In this document: positions 33,128-42,598 of the stretch, one piece after another | Position numbering within the stretch: the first letter of the stretch is position 1 | Layout: every line of letters begins with the position of its first letter | Source of the DNA: Nitrospira sp. CR1.1 | GTDB taxonomy: Bacteria; Nitrospirota; Nitrospiria; Nitrospirales; Nitrospiraceae | NCBI GenBank assembly: GCA_014055465.1 | Contig: WIAF01000005.1 | Coordinates: forward strand, 62,001-126,000 | Direction of reading: 5' to 3' | DNA: 64,000 bases | Made by a program: the position numbers and the translations under genes | The notes under the pieces: model-generated | Databases searched by the model: none | Told to the model about the DNA's origin: nothing | Seen by the model: the letters and a program-made list of their open reading frames with translations, nothing else

Positions 33128-34684
33128 TTACGCGTTACTTTTCAGCCACTGCTTGACCACGACGGCCGTGTTCGCAGGATTGTTTTTCGCCATGTCGAGA
33201 ATCTGGCCGGGTTGTTTCCCGGAGATGGCGGCTTCAACCTGTCCAACCGACGCGGGCAGTGCCGGTGTCTCACCGACGACGGCCTCCGGCGCCGACTGCA
33301 CGAGCATGACCATCAACGGACGGACCACCATGAACAGAATCAGGAAGAACAACAGGCCCCCCACCGCATAGCGGATATAGGGCATCCATGCCTTGCTGCT
33401 GTCGGCTGCGGCTTCCACACCCGCGCCAACCGGTTCTTCCACTCCAAGTCCGAATTGGATACTGACCACTTCCACCTGATCCTGACGTTCAGGGGAATAA
33501 CCCATGGCTTTCTTGACGATTTCTTCAATGCGTTTCATTTCTTCTTCCGAGCGAGGCACATACTTCTTCGGCTGGTCAGCCGCGGCCTCCCCTGCCTTGC
33601 CCCCTTCATAGGTGCCGTCGACCAGCACTGCCACCGAGAGCTTCTTAATGGTCCCTGTCGGCTCGACGATGCGGGAGACGGTTCGGCTGATCTCGTAGTT
33701 CACCGTCTCATTTTTTGTTTGATTGTTGTTCGAACTGGTCTGGCCGCCTTCCGCCTCCGCCCCGCCCGGCAGATTCGATTCCACGCCGGGCACGCCGCCG
33801 GAGGTGCCGTTGACACCGCTGGACTTTTCCTGCCCGCGCTGTTCGCTTCTCACGACCTGGCCGTTTGGATCGTATCGTTCTTCCGTCGTCTCGATTTTCC
33901 GGAAATCAAGTACGCTCGACACCCTGACGACGGCCTTATTCACGCCGACAATGCGTTCCAACATGGTTTGAATGCGCGTCTCGATGTCCTTCTCCAGGGT
34001 GCGTTGGTATTCCATCTGAGTCCCGGACAGTCCGGCCGCTTCATCGCTGGAGGTGTTCGAGAGGAGGTTCCCGTGACCATCGACCACGGTCACGTCACGA
34101 GCCTGAAGTCCTTCGACACTGCTGGACACCAGGTGCACCACGCCTTGAATTTGCGCTTTCGACAAGGATTGATTGGAACGGAGCGACACGACCACCGACG
34201 CGCGCGCGCGGTCCTGTTCGGTCGCAAACAGCCGCCTCTCAGGAATCGCCAAGTGCACACGGGCCCGCTCGACTTCCGGCATCTGCGTAATCGTGCGGGC
34301 CAATTCTCCCTGGAGCGCCCGCCGATAATTCAGCTTCTGCACAAAATCCGACATGCCCATGGTGGTGCGATCGAATATCTCGTATCCGACCCCGCCGCCG
34401 TGAGGAAGACCTTGCCCGGCCATTTCCAGTCGCAAGTCATGCACCTGCGCATTCGGGACAAGGATCGTCGTACCGCCGTTAGTCGTCTCATAGGGCACCT
34501 TGGCATCCTTCAACTTGTCGATAATGCCCGAGGCATCGTCGGTAGCCAGATTGGCATAGAGCACCTGCATGTCCGGCTGTTGCGTCCAGAGCGTGACGGC
34601 CACGAGACCGGCAATGGACCCGGCGAGCGCGAGCAGAATAATCAAACGTTGGTTGATCGTGAACTGGCTGAATTTTGAGAACAT
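33128..34684 (-). CDS. fliF: Flagellar MS-ring protein FliF
   Basis: A 518-residue protein with two membrane helices (about 14-34 and about 432-452) and the periplasmic ring-building domains between. Typical segments are VLYANLATDDASGIIDKLK, MGMSDFVQKLNYRRALQGELARTI and PERRLFATEQDRARASVVV. The C-terminus (GQILDMAKNNPANTAVVVKQW) is the FliG-binding tail. Full length for the phylum. Confidence 0.98.
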   Translation of the reverse strand: MFSKFSQFTINQRLIILLALAGSIAGLVAVTLWTQQPDMQVLYANLATDDASGIIDKLKDAKVPYETTNGGTTILVPNAQVHDLRLEMAGQGLPHGGGVGYEIFDRTTMGMSDFVQKLNYRRALQGELARTITQMPEVERARVHLAIPERRLFATEQDRARASVVVSLRSNQSLSKAQIQGVVHLVSSSVEGLQARDVTVVDGHGNLLSNTSSDEAAGLSGTQMEYQRTLEKDIETRIQTMLERIVGVNKAVVRVSSVLDFRKIETTEERYDPNGQVVRSEQRGQEKSSGVNGTSGGVPGVESNLPGGAEAEGGQTSSNNNQTKNETVNYEISRTVSRIVEPTGTIKKLSVAVLVDGTYEGGKAGEAAADQPKKYVPRSEEEMKRIEEIVKKAMGYSPERQDQVEVVSIQFGLGVEEPVGAGVEAAADSSKAWMPYIRYAVGGLLFFLILFMVVRPLMVMLVQSAPEAVVGETPALPASVGQVEAAISGKQPGQILDMAKNNPANTAVVVKQWLKSNA

Positions 34685-34732
34685 GGGCGGTGAAATCCTT
34701 TATGCGTGATATCCGCGCGGGAGACCGATCGG

Positions 34733-35044
34733 TCAGATCTGCATCCGTTGGATTTCCTCATAGGCCGTCACGAGTTTGTTTCGCACCTGCATCATGAGCT
34801 GAAAGGACGCATCAGCCTGTTGCAACGCCACCATGGTTTGATGAATGTTGGTACTCTGGCCGGTCACCAACGACTCGACGGCCTGATTGGCGCCTGCCTG
34901 CGCGTCATTGATATGCCCGATGGCTTCTTTCAATGAACCTAAAAAGTTCGCCCCCCCGGCCTCGCCGGTCTGCCCGGCTTGCTGAAGCTCCGGCGCCTCG
35001 ATCGGCCGGATCAGATTGGCTCCCGCGATGCGCAGATCGGACAT
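34733..35044 (-). CDS. fliE: Flagellar MS-ring/rod junction protein FliE
   Basis: A 103-residue protein with the FliE core (FLGSLKEAIGHINDAQAGAN; IHQTMVALQQADASFQLMMQ; VRNKLVTAYEEIQRMQI). FliE connects the MS-ring and export gate to the proximal rod. The ATG at 35044 has GGGAGG upstream; an in-frame start at 35077 would overlap flgC. Confidence 0.97.
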   Translation of the reverse strand: MSDLRIAGANLIRPIEAPELQQAGQTGEAGGANFLGSLKEAIGHINDAQAGANQAVESLVTGQSTNIHQTMVALQQADASFQLMMQVRNKLVTAYEEIQRMQI

Positions 35045-35046
35045 GA

Positions 35047-35496
35047 CTACCTCCCGATTTCCAGGGCGCGATTCCACATGGTGCGGGTCGCATTGACGGC
35101 TTGCACGTTGGCCTCATAGGCCCTGGATGCGCCGATCATATTGACCATCTCTTCCATGACGTTCACATTGGGCATCGTGACGAACCCCTTCTTGTCGGCG
35201 TCGGGATGGTGCGGGTCGTACACTGTCTGTCCCGGTTTCTGGTCTTCGATGACCCGGGCGACTTTCACGCCATCCAATGCATGCCGGCCGGACCCTTTGG
35301 ACACTTGCGTGAACGCCTTTTGGAAGGCCGAGGACACAGGCGCCGCTTGAAACACGACATCACGCCGCCGATACGGTCCACCGGTGCTGGTTTTGGTGGA
35401 TTGCGCATTTGCCAGGTTGCTGGCAATGACATTCAGCCGGTGTCGTTGCGCATCGAGCGCCGATACGGAAACCGCGAGACTATCCGTTAAATCCAT
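35047..35496 (-). CDS. flgC: Flagellar proximal rod protein FlgC
   Basis: A 149-residue rod protein with NLANAQSTKTSTGGPYRRRD near the N-terminus, DPHHPDADKKGFVTMPNVNV in the middle and a C-terminal helix (MVNMIGASRAYEANVQAVN). It is 2 bases before fliE and 62 bases after flgB, with GAGAGG as ribosome site. Length is typical. Confidence 0.97.
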   Translation of the reverse strand: MDLTDSLAVSVSALDAQRHRLNVIASNLANAQSTKTSTGGPYRRRDVVFQAAPVSSAFQKAFTQVSKGSGRHALDGVKVARVIEDQKPGQTVYDPHHPDADKKGFVTMPNVNVMEEMVNMIGASRAYEANVQAVNATRTMWNRALEIGR

Positions 35497-35558
35497 CTCA
35501 CACCTCTCTATGGTTCGCCCGTACCCCGAAGACTTGCATCACTCTGCCGCAAGAACGG

Positions 35559-35966
35559 CTACCGTCCTTCACGGATTGCGTTGAGGAGGCCTTTGAATTT
35601 CATGCCAATGATGGTGGCCGATGTGTTGTACTGCTGCGCATTGTCCGACATCTTGGCCATTTCCAGTTCGATGTTGACCGAATTGGCATCCAGCGGCAGA
35701 TCGCCGGCGGGCACCTCTTCGATGCGCCCCTGCACGCGTTGAAAGCCGCTGCCCTTCGGGCCAATGTGGTGCTGATGGGTCGAGACCAGGGTGATCGGCA
35801 GTTTGCCCTGTTGCGCATGCGCCAGAGCCTGACCGAAGTTCAAATCGGTTGCGCGATACTTGGGCGTTTCTTCGTTGGCAATATTGGCAGCGATGACCTG
35901 CTGGCGGGCCCCGCGCAGATCCAATGAACGTTCGAGCAGCTGCATGGTCCTGTCAAAAATGGTCAT
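35559..35966 (-). CDS. flgB: Flagellar proximal rod protein FlgB
   Basis: A 135-residue rod protein (MTIFDRTMQLLERSLDLRGA; ANIANEETPKYRATDLNF; MAKMSDNAQQYNTSATII). FlgB is the first rod subunit. It heads flgB-flgC-fliE-fliF-fliG-fliH-fliI-fliJ-motE-like and is preceded by a sigma-54 element and, further upstream, the NtrC-type regulator gene. The ATG at 35966 fits family length. Confidence 0.96.
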   Translation of the reverse strand: MTIFDRTMQLLERSLDLRGARQQVIAANIANEETPKYRATDLNFGQALAHAQQGKLPITLVSTHQHHIGPKGSGFQRVQGRIEEVPAGDLPLDANSVNIELEMAKMSDNAQQYNTSATIIGMKFKGLLNAIREGR

Positions 35967-36003
35967 AGTCCACACTCCATAGAAAGTTCTGCCCCCAAAG
36001 GGC

Positions 36004-36019
36004 TGCAATCTATGTACCC
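36004..36019 (-). promoter_or_regulatory. Candidate sigma-54 promoter of the flgB operon
   Basis: The minus strand reads GGGTACATAGATTGCA. The -12 block TTGCA is perfect and the -24 block keeps GG and AC. Predicted start is near 35992, about 26 bases before the flgB ATG. It lies in the 170-base gap after the FlrC-like regulator gene. Confidence 0.6.
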
Positions 36020-36136
36020 CGTTCGCGTCAGAATCTCTCGCGGGAACTCCCGGGTCTGTTTGACGAGGCCGCACCGAACCCACCCGGCAAATCCGACCCA
36101 GGAGGGAAAAATTTGCCTGGCACCGGTTTGATAGAT

Positions 36137-37555
36137 TCAGGGTTTTTCTGCCTCTACCTGATAACCGAGATCGCGATATTCCCGTAATTTATTTCGCAAC
36201 GTGCGAATACTGATGCCTAACTCCTTGGCCGCATGGGTACGATTGTCTTTCACTCGTGCCAAGGTCTTGAAGATGAGGTCCCGTTCCATTTCCCACAACG
36301 ACCCGTGAGCGGATGGCGCCACGAGCGCCTCCACGGTTTCGACCGGTTGCATGGGAACCGTTCCATCCCCCGGCATCAAATGATCGACGTCAACCGCGTT
36401 TCCGGTTGTCACCAAAATGGCGCGTTCCATGACATTTTCAAGTTCGCGCACGTTTCCCTTCCATGCGCGCTGTTGGAGATCCGCGATGGCGCGTTCGGAC
36501 AAGGTCGGCACGGTCAGGCCGTTGCGCTGCGCCGACGAACGGAGAAAATGCCTGGCGAGGAGCGGGATGTCACCCGGGCGTTCGCGGAGCGGAGGCACCG
36601 TGACGGGGAAGACATTCAAGCGGTAAAACAGATCCTCCCGAAAACGCCCTTGAGTCACCTCGTGGTAGAGCGAGCGATTCGTCGTGGCGATCACGCGGAT
36701 ATTGACGGGGACCGGGTCGCGCCCACCGATGCGATCGACTTCCCTCTCTTGCAGAACCCGCAACAATTTCGATTGCAGGCCCAAATTCATTTCGCTGATT
36801 TCATCGAGAAACAACGTGCCGGTATGGGCCATTTCAAACTTGCCCAGCTTTTTCTGAATCGCTCCGGTAAACGCCCCGCGCTCATGGCCGAACAATTCAC
36901 TTTCCAGCAGACTGTCCGGAAGCGCGGCGCAATTCAGCGCCACAAACGGACGATGGGCACGAGGGCTTCTCGCATGAATGTAGCGCGCCAACAATTCTTT
37001 ACCCGTCCCGCTTTCGCCGCTGATCAACACGGTGGCTTGGCTGGCCGCGACGCCCTCGAGGGTCGTGAGCAGGCGAATCATGCCGGGGTCTTGTGTCAGG
37101 ATCGCGCGGGCTTCCAGTGCCGCCGGAGTATCCTGCTCATCCGGCTCGGCGCTGGCTTGCAGATTGAAGATCACCCGCTCAAGCAGGTCGGTGGAAAACG
37201 GTTTTAAAATGTAATCGTTCGCGCCATATTTCATGGCCTCCACCGCCGTCTCGACGGTCCCGTAGGCGGTCATGAGAATGATGTAGGTATTGGGCGCTTT
37301 CTGTTTTAACGCTTTGACGAGTTCAAGCCCGTTCAGGCGCGGCATCTTCAAGTCAGTCACCACTAGCCAGGGCTTCAGTCGTTCGACCTGCTCGATCGCA
37401 TCCGCCCCGTCGATGGCGCCACGCACTTGATACCCCATTCGACGCACCGTTTCCGACAAGGCCGTCCGCATCGAAGGTTCATCATCGACGATCAAGACGA
37501 GTCGGGCCTCTTCGGCAGAAGCTGAAGGTCCCTGCAAAGCTGGTTGCGCGCTCAT
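36137..37555 (-). CDS. Sigma-54-dependent response regulator, FlrC/FleR-like
   Basis: A 472-residue NtrC-type activator: receiver domain with phosphoacceptor D68 (VVTDLKMP), AAA+ domain with Walker A GESGTGKE (about 180-187) and intact sigma-54 contact loop GAFTGA (227-232), and a Fis-type helix-turn-helix (NRTHAAKELGISIRTLRNKL). Its ATG overlaps the stop of the PAS kinase gene (ATGA), and it directly precedes flgB and its sigma-54 promoter. By position and architecture it is the probable activator of the sigma-54 flagellar genes; exact targets are inference. Confidence 0.9.
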   Translation of the reverse strand: MSAQPALQGPSASAEEARLVLIVDDEPSMRTALSETVRRMGYQVRGAIDGADAIEQVERLKPWLVVTDLKMPRLNGLELVKALKQKAPNTYIILMTAYGTVETAVEAMKYGANDYILKPFSTDLLERVIFNLQASAEPDEQDTPAALEARAILTQDPGMIRLLTTLEGVAASQATVLISGESGTGKELLARYIHARSPRAHRPFVALNCAALPDSLLESELFGHERGAFTGAIQKKLGKFEMAHTGTLFLDEISEMNLGLQSKLLRVLQEREVDRIGGRDPVPVNIRVIATTNRSLYHEVTQGRFREDLFYRLNVFPVTVPPLRERPGDIPLLARHFLRSSAQRNGLTVPTLSERAIADLQQRAWKGNVRELENVMERAILVTTGNAVDVDHLMPGDGTVPMQPVETVEALVAPSAHGSLWEMERDLIFKTLARVKDNRTHAAKELGISIRTLRNKLREYRDLGYQVEAEKP

Positions 37556-38841
37556 TCATACCTCTTTTCTTCTGTTAGGCTGACAATCTGGCGGGACGCC
37601 TCCGAATGATCGGATAGGGTGTCACTCGAGGCAGGCGTCGACGGCGTGTGTACGGGCCCTTGCGGCAACGTGATCAAGAACGAGGTGCCATGTCCGGGGT
37701 GGCTCTCCACATCGATCCGTCCATGATGGGCTTCGATCAACGCGTGCACGATGGCAAGTCCCAAGCCGGTCCCCTGATCTTTCGTGGTAAAGAAGGGATC
37801 AAAGACCCGCGACTGCAATTCGGCCGGGATACCCGTGCCGGTATCACTCACCGTGAGTTGGATGGCCGGCGATTCCTGGAGTTGAGGCGGGGCAGGACAG
37901 GCGGCCAGGGTGAGGGTTCCGCCCTCTGGCATGGCCTGGACCGCGTTCAAGACCAGATTCAAGAGAACCTGCTTCATTTTCGCGCCGTCGCACCAGAGCC
38001 GGGGCACGAGCGGATGCACCTGACACCGCACCTCGACAGAGTCCGGCGGAATGGCGTGACTGGCCAGCGTCAGCACCTCCCGGATCAGGAATTCTGTGTC
38101 ATGCCATCCTCGCCGCGAACAGTCGGGTCTGGTGTATACGAGCAGATTGGACAGAAGCCGATCCATGGATTGAACAGCCATGGAAATATGTTCCGCATAA
38201 TTCCGGAGTTGAGGCTGGTCACGGAGATCCTTTCGCAACATCGACGCGAACAATTCCACACTGCCCAGGGGATTCCGGATTTCGTGGGCGATGCTGCCCA
38301 CCATCTGCCCCATGGCCTCCAGGCGGTTGCGCCGCTGCAACCGATCTTCGAGCTGACGAATACGCGTGACGTCATGAATCAGCACGAGTTTCCCGATCAG
38401 ATTCCCCGTTTCGTCGGTCAAATCTGTCTGTGACAGGGCGATGGTGACGCCGCTGGGAAGCACGAGCGGGTACTCGCCATGGTCTTTTCGAATCTCTTCC
38501 AATACGGCGCTGGCTCGACGCCCTCGCAATTCAGCCTGCGGCACGCCCAGGAGCAACTCCGTCGAATGATTGCACCGCACCACAATATCTTGAGAATCGG
38601 CCACGATGACGCCGGTATCCAACGATTCCAAGACCGCGGTCACATGGGCACGCATGTCCTCGGTTTCACGCAGATGCTCGCGCAGACTCGCATTGGTTTG
38701 CGCGAGTTCGAGATCCATTTGCTGCAGGCGTGTAGTTAACGCGTCGTACGACTGCTGCAGCACGGTTGCGGCCTGATCAAAATCTCGAAACGCGCGCGTC
38801 AGCAAGTCATTGTTGATCGTGTCTCCCTCCGGCTTGGTCAC
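37552..38841 (-). CDS. PAS-domain sensor histidine kinase, FlrB/FleS-like
   Basis: A 429-residue cytosolic kinase: N-terminal coiled coil (about 20-66), PAS domain (about 67-160), HisKA with H186 (SIAHEIRNPLG) and an ATPase domain ([39 protein letters not shown]). No membrane helix is seen, matching FlrB/FleS, which sense an internal flagellar assembly state. It starts at a GTG that overlaps the TPR gene stop (GTGA) and is coupled to the regulator downstream. Confidence 0.9.
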   Translation of the reverse strand: MTKPEGDTINNDLLTRAFRDFDQAATVLQQSYDALTTRLQQMDLELAQTNASLREHLRETEDMRAHVTAVLESLDTGVIVADSQDIVVRCNHSTELLLGVPQAELRGRRASAVLEEIRKDHGEYPLVLPSGVTIALSQTDLTDETGNLIGKLVLIHDVTRIRQLEDRLQRRNRLEAMGQMVGSIAHEIRNPLGSVELFASMLRKDLRDQPQLRNYAEHISMAVQSMDRLLSNLLVYTRPDCSRRGWHDTEFLIREVLTLASHAIPPDSVEVRCQVHPLVPRLWCDGAKMKQVLLNLVLNAVQAMPEGGTLTLAACPAPPQLQESPAIQLTVSDTGTGIPAELQSRVFDPFFTTKDQGTGLGLAIVHALIEAHHGRIDVESHPGHGTSFLITLPQGPVHTPSTPASSDTLSDHSEASRQIVSLTEEKRYE

Positions 38842-41054
38842 GGTTTTTTCCCTCGTTTGTCGGCCGGCGGTTCCGGCAATTCAGTTGCCAACACGGCCGC
38901 GATGCGGCGAACCAGACTATCGGAATTCACACTCAGTGCGCGCAGCCCGCTTTTGGCAAAATCCTCGCGTTTTGACCCGCGTGCCAGCTGAACCATTTGC
39001 AATTGAGCCCAGGCTTCCTGCACCGGCTCGAGTCCTGCGACGAGCGCCTCTTTATACATGGCCAGCGCCGGCGCCTGGCGATTCAAACGAGCCAGCACAT
39101 CGGCATACCGCAGCAGGTCCCCGGCGGAGAGTTCCCGACCCGCTTTGATCAGGCCGTCGTAGATCGCTGCCGCCTCGGCGTCTTGTTTGGACTGAGCCAA
39201 CACGCCGGCAACTTTCAGCTGCACCATCGTGCGGTCAGGATGCCGCGGATTGTGCGCCAGCCATTGCTGGCCGAGTTTGAGCAGGGCGGCGAGATTGCCT
39301 TCTCCCTCAAACGAGGTCAGAATTCCACGCAATGCCTCTCCAGAAAACCGACCGGTAGGAAATTGCAGGCGATACCGCTCAAACACTGCCCTCGCCGCCC
39401 GCATATCTTTTTGTTCCATGTAACTGTGGGCCAGCCCCATCAACGCCGTTTCATGTACCTTCTCTGCTTTAGGATCGCGAACCAAAGACTGAAACAGCCG
39501 CGCAGACTCCACGGGGAAGCCCAGGCGACGATGCGCGTCTGCGACGTTGAGCAGCAACTCCGTGCCGGCATACAAGCGGTCGGCGAAGGGCCCATGCCGA
39601 TGGAATACATTGATTAGTTCAAAATCATCCTCTGCCTTGAGGGCTGCCTCCAGGCGTGGGCGAAGGAAGCGGACCAGCTGCGCGCCGCTTCTTTCCGGCC
39701 AAGGATCGTTTTCAAACTTGCCTGTGCGCAGCACCGCCAGTTCATACGCGCGGAGGGCATCCTCCGGTTTGCCCGCTCTGTCCAAGGTTTCCCCAAGGTG
39801 AAACAGGGCTTCGCTGCCGACTATCGAATTCTCATAATCTTTGGCACTCTGTTCGAATACCTGACGAGGACTCAGCATTTCTCCCGGCTTCAACGGAACA
39901 TTTTCCAGATGCGCCGCGATGGTGTGTCGAAGATTGACCTCCTCGCCCTCCGGATCCAGATGTTCCTGCACATCGGCATACCGAAGCCTGGCGGTGGCGG
40001 CAATCGGCGCATCAGGGTATTGGCTCAGTAGCGCTGCGTAGAAGATGCTTGATTCAGCCCAACGCCCCGCCTCCTTGTAACTATCGGCGAGGTAGGTCAG
40101 CACGAACGGCGTTTCGGGCCGGGTTGGATACAAATTGTAAAAATGGAGCAACTGCTCCCGCATCACCGGCCCCCGCTTGGATTCCCCGGCGGTATCGGCA
40201 TACCGCAACAGCGCAAAGGCATCGCTCCGAAGCGCGGCAGGCCACCGGCTGGCGATACTTTCGTAGAGCACATCGGCGTCCTTCAAGCGGCTCATCCGAT
40301 AGAGACTGTGAGCTTCTCCCAGCGAGGCAGATACCAACAGGGTAGGATCGACGGTGCGTTTCAACACATGGTCGAAGGTGTGAATGCTCTCTTTCCAGTT
40401 CTTCAATCCTCGCTGGACATAGCCCAGTCCGAGCATGGCCCGATTGGCATCAAACGAGTCGCGCTCCGAGAGAGAGAGGGCATGCTGATAGGCAATCTGC
40501 GCTTCCTGAAACCATCCTTCGACCCGATACACATCGCCGATCCGCCAGGCTGCCCGCTTCGCATTCGTCGATTGCGGATTCTCGCGCATCACTGTTTTGT
40601 ACTGATCGATGATGTCCAGCGGCCGGACTTCAGGGTCGTGACTCTTGAGCGCACTTTCCGCCAGAAACGCCTGGATCGAAGGCTTGAGCGGCGACTCGCG
40701 GTAATCCCGAAGCAGATTGCTGAACTGCAGGCGTGCCTCCGGATAGAGCCCGTGGTTGTACAGACTCACTCCTTGTTCGAACTGTTTCCATTCCGGACGA
40801 TCGGTCGTGCGTTCAAACCGTGGTCCCGGATCGGGCAAGGCCCCACGCACGAGTTCTGATGGCTCCGGCATCATGGCCGGCAACTCTTGCCGCATCGTGG
40901 ATAAGCCGCCTGCAGCCATGGCAGACCCTGTTCCCACGAACAGGAAACAACTGAAAACGTAGCCTGTGCAGGCGAGGGCGTAGCGGGATCTAGAGGATAA
41001 GAGGTGCACAGGAGCCGAATCAGCAAGTCCTGTGCCCCTATGGAAATCCGGCAA
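38838..41054 (-). CDS. Large TPR-repeat exported protein in the flagellar regulator operon
   Basis: Up to 738 residues: a signal peptide ending near MAAGG (about residues 24-48), then about fifteen helical TPR-like repeats, for example VSLYNHGLYPEARLQFSNLL, IAYQHALSLSERDSFDANRA and FEQSAKDYENSIVGSEALFH. TPR arrays scaffold protein complexes; here it is likely periplasmic. The start is uncertain: TTG at 41052-41054 or GTG at 41007-41009 (which places the signal peptide at the N-terminus). It overlaps the kinase gene by 4 bases, an unusual companion for an FlrB/FlrC pair. Specific function is unknown. Confidence 0.75.
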   Translation of the reverse strand: MPDFHRGTGLADSAPVHLLSSRSRYALACTGYVFSCFLFVGTGSAMAAGGLSTMRQELPAMMPEPSELVRGALPDPGPRFERTTDRPEWKQFEQGVSLYNHGLYPEARLQFSNLLRDYRESPLKPSIQAFLAESALKSHDPEVRPLDIIDQYKTVMRENPQSTNAKRAAWRIGDVYRVEGWFQEAQIAYQHALSLSERDSFDANRAMLGLGYVQRGLKNWKESIHTFDHVLKRTVDPTLLVSASLGEAHSLYRMSRLKDADVLYESIASRWPAALRSDAFALLRYADTAGESKRGPVMREQLLHFYNLYPTRPETPFVLTYLADSYKEAGRWAESSIFYAALLSQYPDAPIAATARLRYADVQEHLDPEGEEVNLRHTIAAHLENVPLKPGEMLSPRQVFEQSAKDYENSIVGSEALFHLGETLDRAGKPEDALRAYELAVLRTGKFENDPWPERSGAQLVRFLRPRLEAALKAEDDFELINVFHRHGPFADRLYAGTELLLNVADAHRRLGFPVESARLFQSLVRDPKAEKVHETALMGLAHSYMEQKDMRAARAVFERYRLQFPTGRFSGEALRGILTSFEGEGNLAALLKLGQQWLAHNPRHPDRTMVQLKVAGVLAQSKQDAEAAAIYDGLIKAGRELSAGDLLRYADVLARLNRQAPALAMYKEALVAGLEPVQEAWAQLQMVQLARGSKREDFAKSGLRALSVNSDSLVRRIAAVLATELPEPPADKRGKKP

Positions 41055-41182
41055 CTAGTTGTATCGGTTGATGTTCTAGGTAAACAACGGGTTGAACACC
41101 GAGCCGGCCGTCAGAAATAACAACGTCCGCGATCAAGAGCGGGTCAAGAAATTGACAGGCTGAGAGATGAAGGAGAGATCAG

Positions 41183-42598
41183 TCAGTTTTGAATGGAGTA
41201 CCCATGACTTTTCGGATCGAACCCTTTCCGTTTTAATTTTTCCACGAGCGTAGTCCGATTCACTTGAAGCAGCTGAGCTGCCCGACTGGTTATGCCATTG
41301 GCTTTTCGCAGGGCTTCCCCGATAAGACGGTTCTCGTAATGTTCGAGTTCCTTCGTCAAATTGATGCCATCTTCAGAGAAGCGAATAAACTGCTCGGGAG
41401 CTTCGGCCGCCTTTCCTCCTACCATTTTTAACGAACGTTCCGGGAGATCGGCCACGGTGATCATGCCCCTCTTCTTCAAGACGCAGAGGCGTTCAATCAT
41501 GTTCTCAAGTTCCCGGATATTTCCCGGCCATTCCTCTTCTGTCATGCGAACCAATGCGTCCGGCTCCATGCCGAGAATCTCCGTCCGGCGCAATTGATTG
41601 AATTGGGCGATAAAATGATTGACCAAGAGCGGAATGTCGCTGCGGCGCTCCCGCAACGGAGGAATGTGAATGGGAATGACATGCAATCGATAATACAAAT
41701 CCTGTCGGAACCGGCGCTCCTGAACGGCCTGCGCCAAATCCTGATTGGTGGCCGCGATAATGCGCACATCCACGTTAATCGTCCTGGTTCCACCGACTCG
41801 TTCGAAGCATCGCTCCTGTAAAACGCGCAGTAGCTTCACTTGCAATGGCAAACTCATCTCGCCGACTTCGTCTAGGAAGATGGTGCCGCCATGGGCCAGT
41901 TCAAACCGACCAAGCCGGGTGTGCGCGGCTCCTGTAAACGCCCCCTTTTCATGGCCGAACAGCTCCGACTCCAGCAGCGTTTCCGGAATCGCACCGCAAT
42001 TAACAGGCACTAGAGGGCGGTCTCGTCGCATGCTATTAAAATGCAGCATGCGCGCGATCAATTCTTTTCCCGTTCCGCTCTCCCCTTCAATCAATACCGT
42101 ACTGTCGCTATCAGCGACCTTTTCGACGAAATCCAGCACCATCCGCATCGGCGCACTGGTGCCTACCAAATGCTCAAGCCGGTATTGATCTCGCACCGCT
42201 TTTCGAAGAAGGTGGTTTTCCTGTTTAAGTTTGTATACGTCTAATGCTTTCCTCACCACCACTGCCACCGTGTCAGGCTCGAAAGGCTTGGTGATGAAGT
42301 CGAACGCGCCGGCCTTCATCGCTCGCACAGCATAATCGACCGTTCCGTATCCGGTCATCACGATCGCAATAACCTTAGAATCGATCTTTGAGATTCTGTC
42401 GATCGTTTCCAGCCCATCGATCCCCGGCATCTGAAGATCTGTCAGCACCACGTGTACCGGCTGGTCCTTCACCGCCTCCACCCCGTCCACCCCGTTCGAC
42501 ATGACCGTCACCTGATGACCTTCACTCGTGAGTGTTTCCGCCAATAGCTGCCGGACTGCCGGGTCATCATCAATCACGAGAATGTGTGACTGGCTCAT
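41183..42598 (-). CDS. Sigma-54-dependent response regulator (NtrC/AtoC type)
   Basis: A 471-residue regulator: receiver domain with D54 (VVLTDLQMP) and VMTGYG, AAA+ domain with Walker A GESGTGKE (about 172-179) and GAFTGA (219-224), and a Fis-type helix-turn-helix (GITSRAAQLLQVNRTTLVEKL). It stands alone, about 130 bases upstream of the TPR-kinase-regulator operon. It could be the top regulator of the flagellar cascade or an unrelated NtrC-type protein. Its receiver strongly resembles the one fused to FliH. Confidence 0.88.
   Translation of the reverse strand: MSQSHILVIDDDPAVRQLLAETLTSEGHQVTVMSNGVDGVEAVKDQPVHVVLTDLQMPGIDGLETIDRISKIDSKVIAIVMTGYGTVDYAVRAMKAGAFDFITKPFEPDTVAVVVRKALDVYKLKQENHLLRKAVRDQYRLEHLVGTSAPMRMVLDFVEKVADSDSTVLIEGESGTGKELIARMLHFNSMRRDRPLVPVNCGAIPETLLESELFGHEKGAFTGAAHTRLGRFELAHGGTIFLDEVGEMSLPLQVKLLRVLQERCFERVGGTRTINVDVRIIAATNQDLAQAVQERRFRQDLYYRLHVIPIHIPPLRERRSDIPLLVNHFIAQFNQLRRTEILGMEPDALVRMTEEEWPGNIRELENMIERLCVLKKRGMITVADLPERSLKMVGGKAAEAPEQFIRFSEDGINLTKELEHYENRLIGEALRKANGITSRAAQLLQVNRTTLVEKLKRKGFDPKSHGYSIQN

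Noticed and set aside
33212-34678. Long plus-strand open frame (488 codons) over fliF
   Set aside because: It is antisense to the certain fliF, has no ribosome site or family features, and such frames are common in G+C-rich genes.
36118-36123. TGGCAC on the plus strand resembling a sigma-54 -24 box
   Set aside because: No GC at the -12 position, and it faces the 3' end of the regulator gene on the other strand, so it has no gene to drive.
41061-41088. Possible sigma-28 promoter for the TPR gene (-10 ACCGATAC)
   Set aside because: The -10 is good, but the -35 at the same 12-base gap (GTTGTTTA) does not fit, so it is not called.
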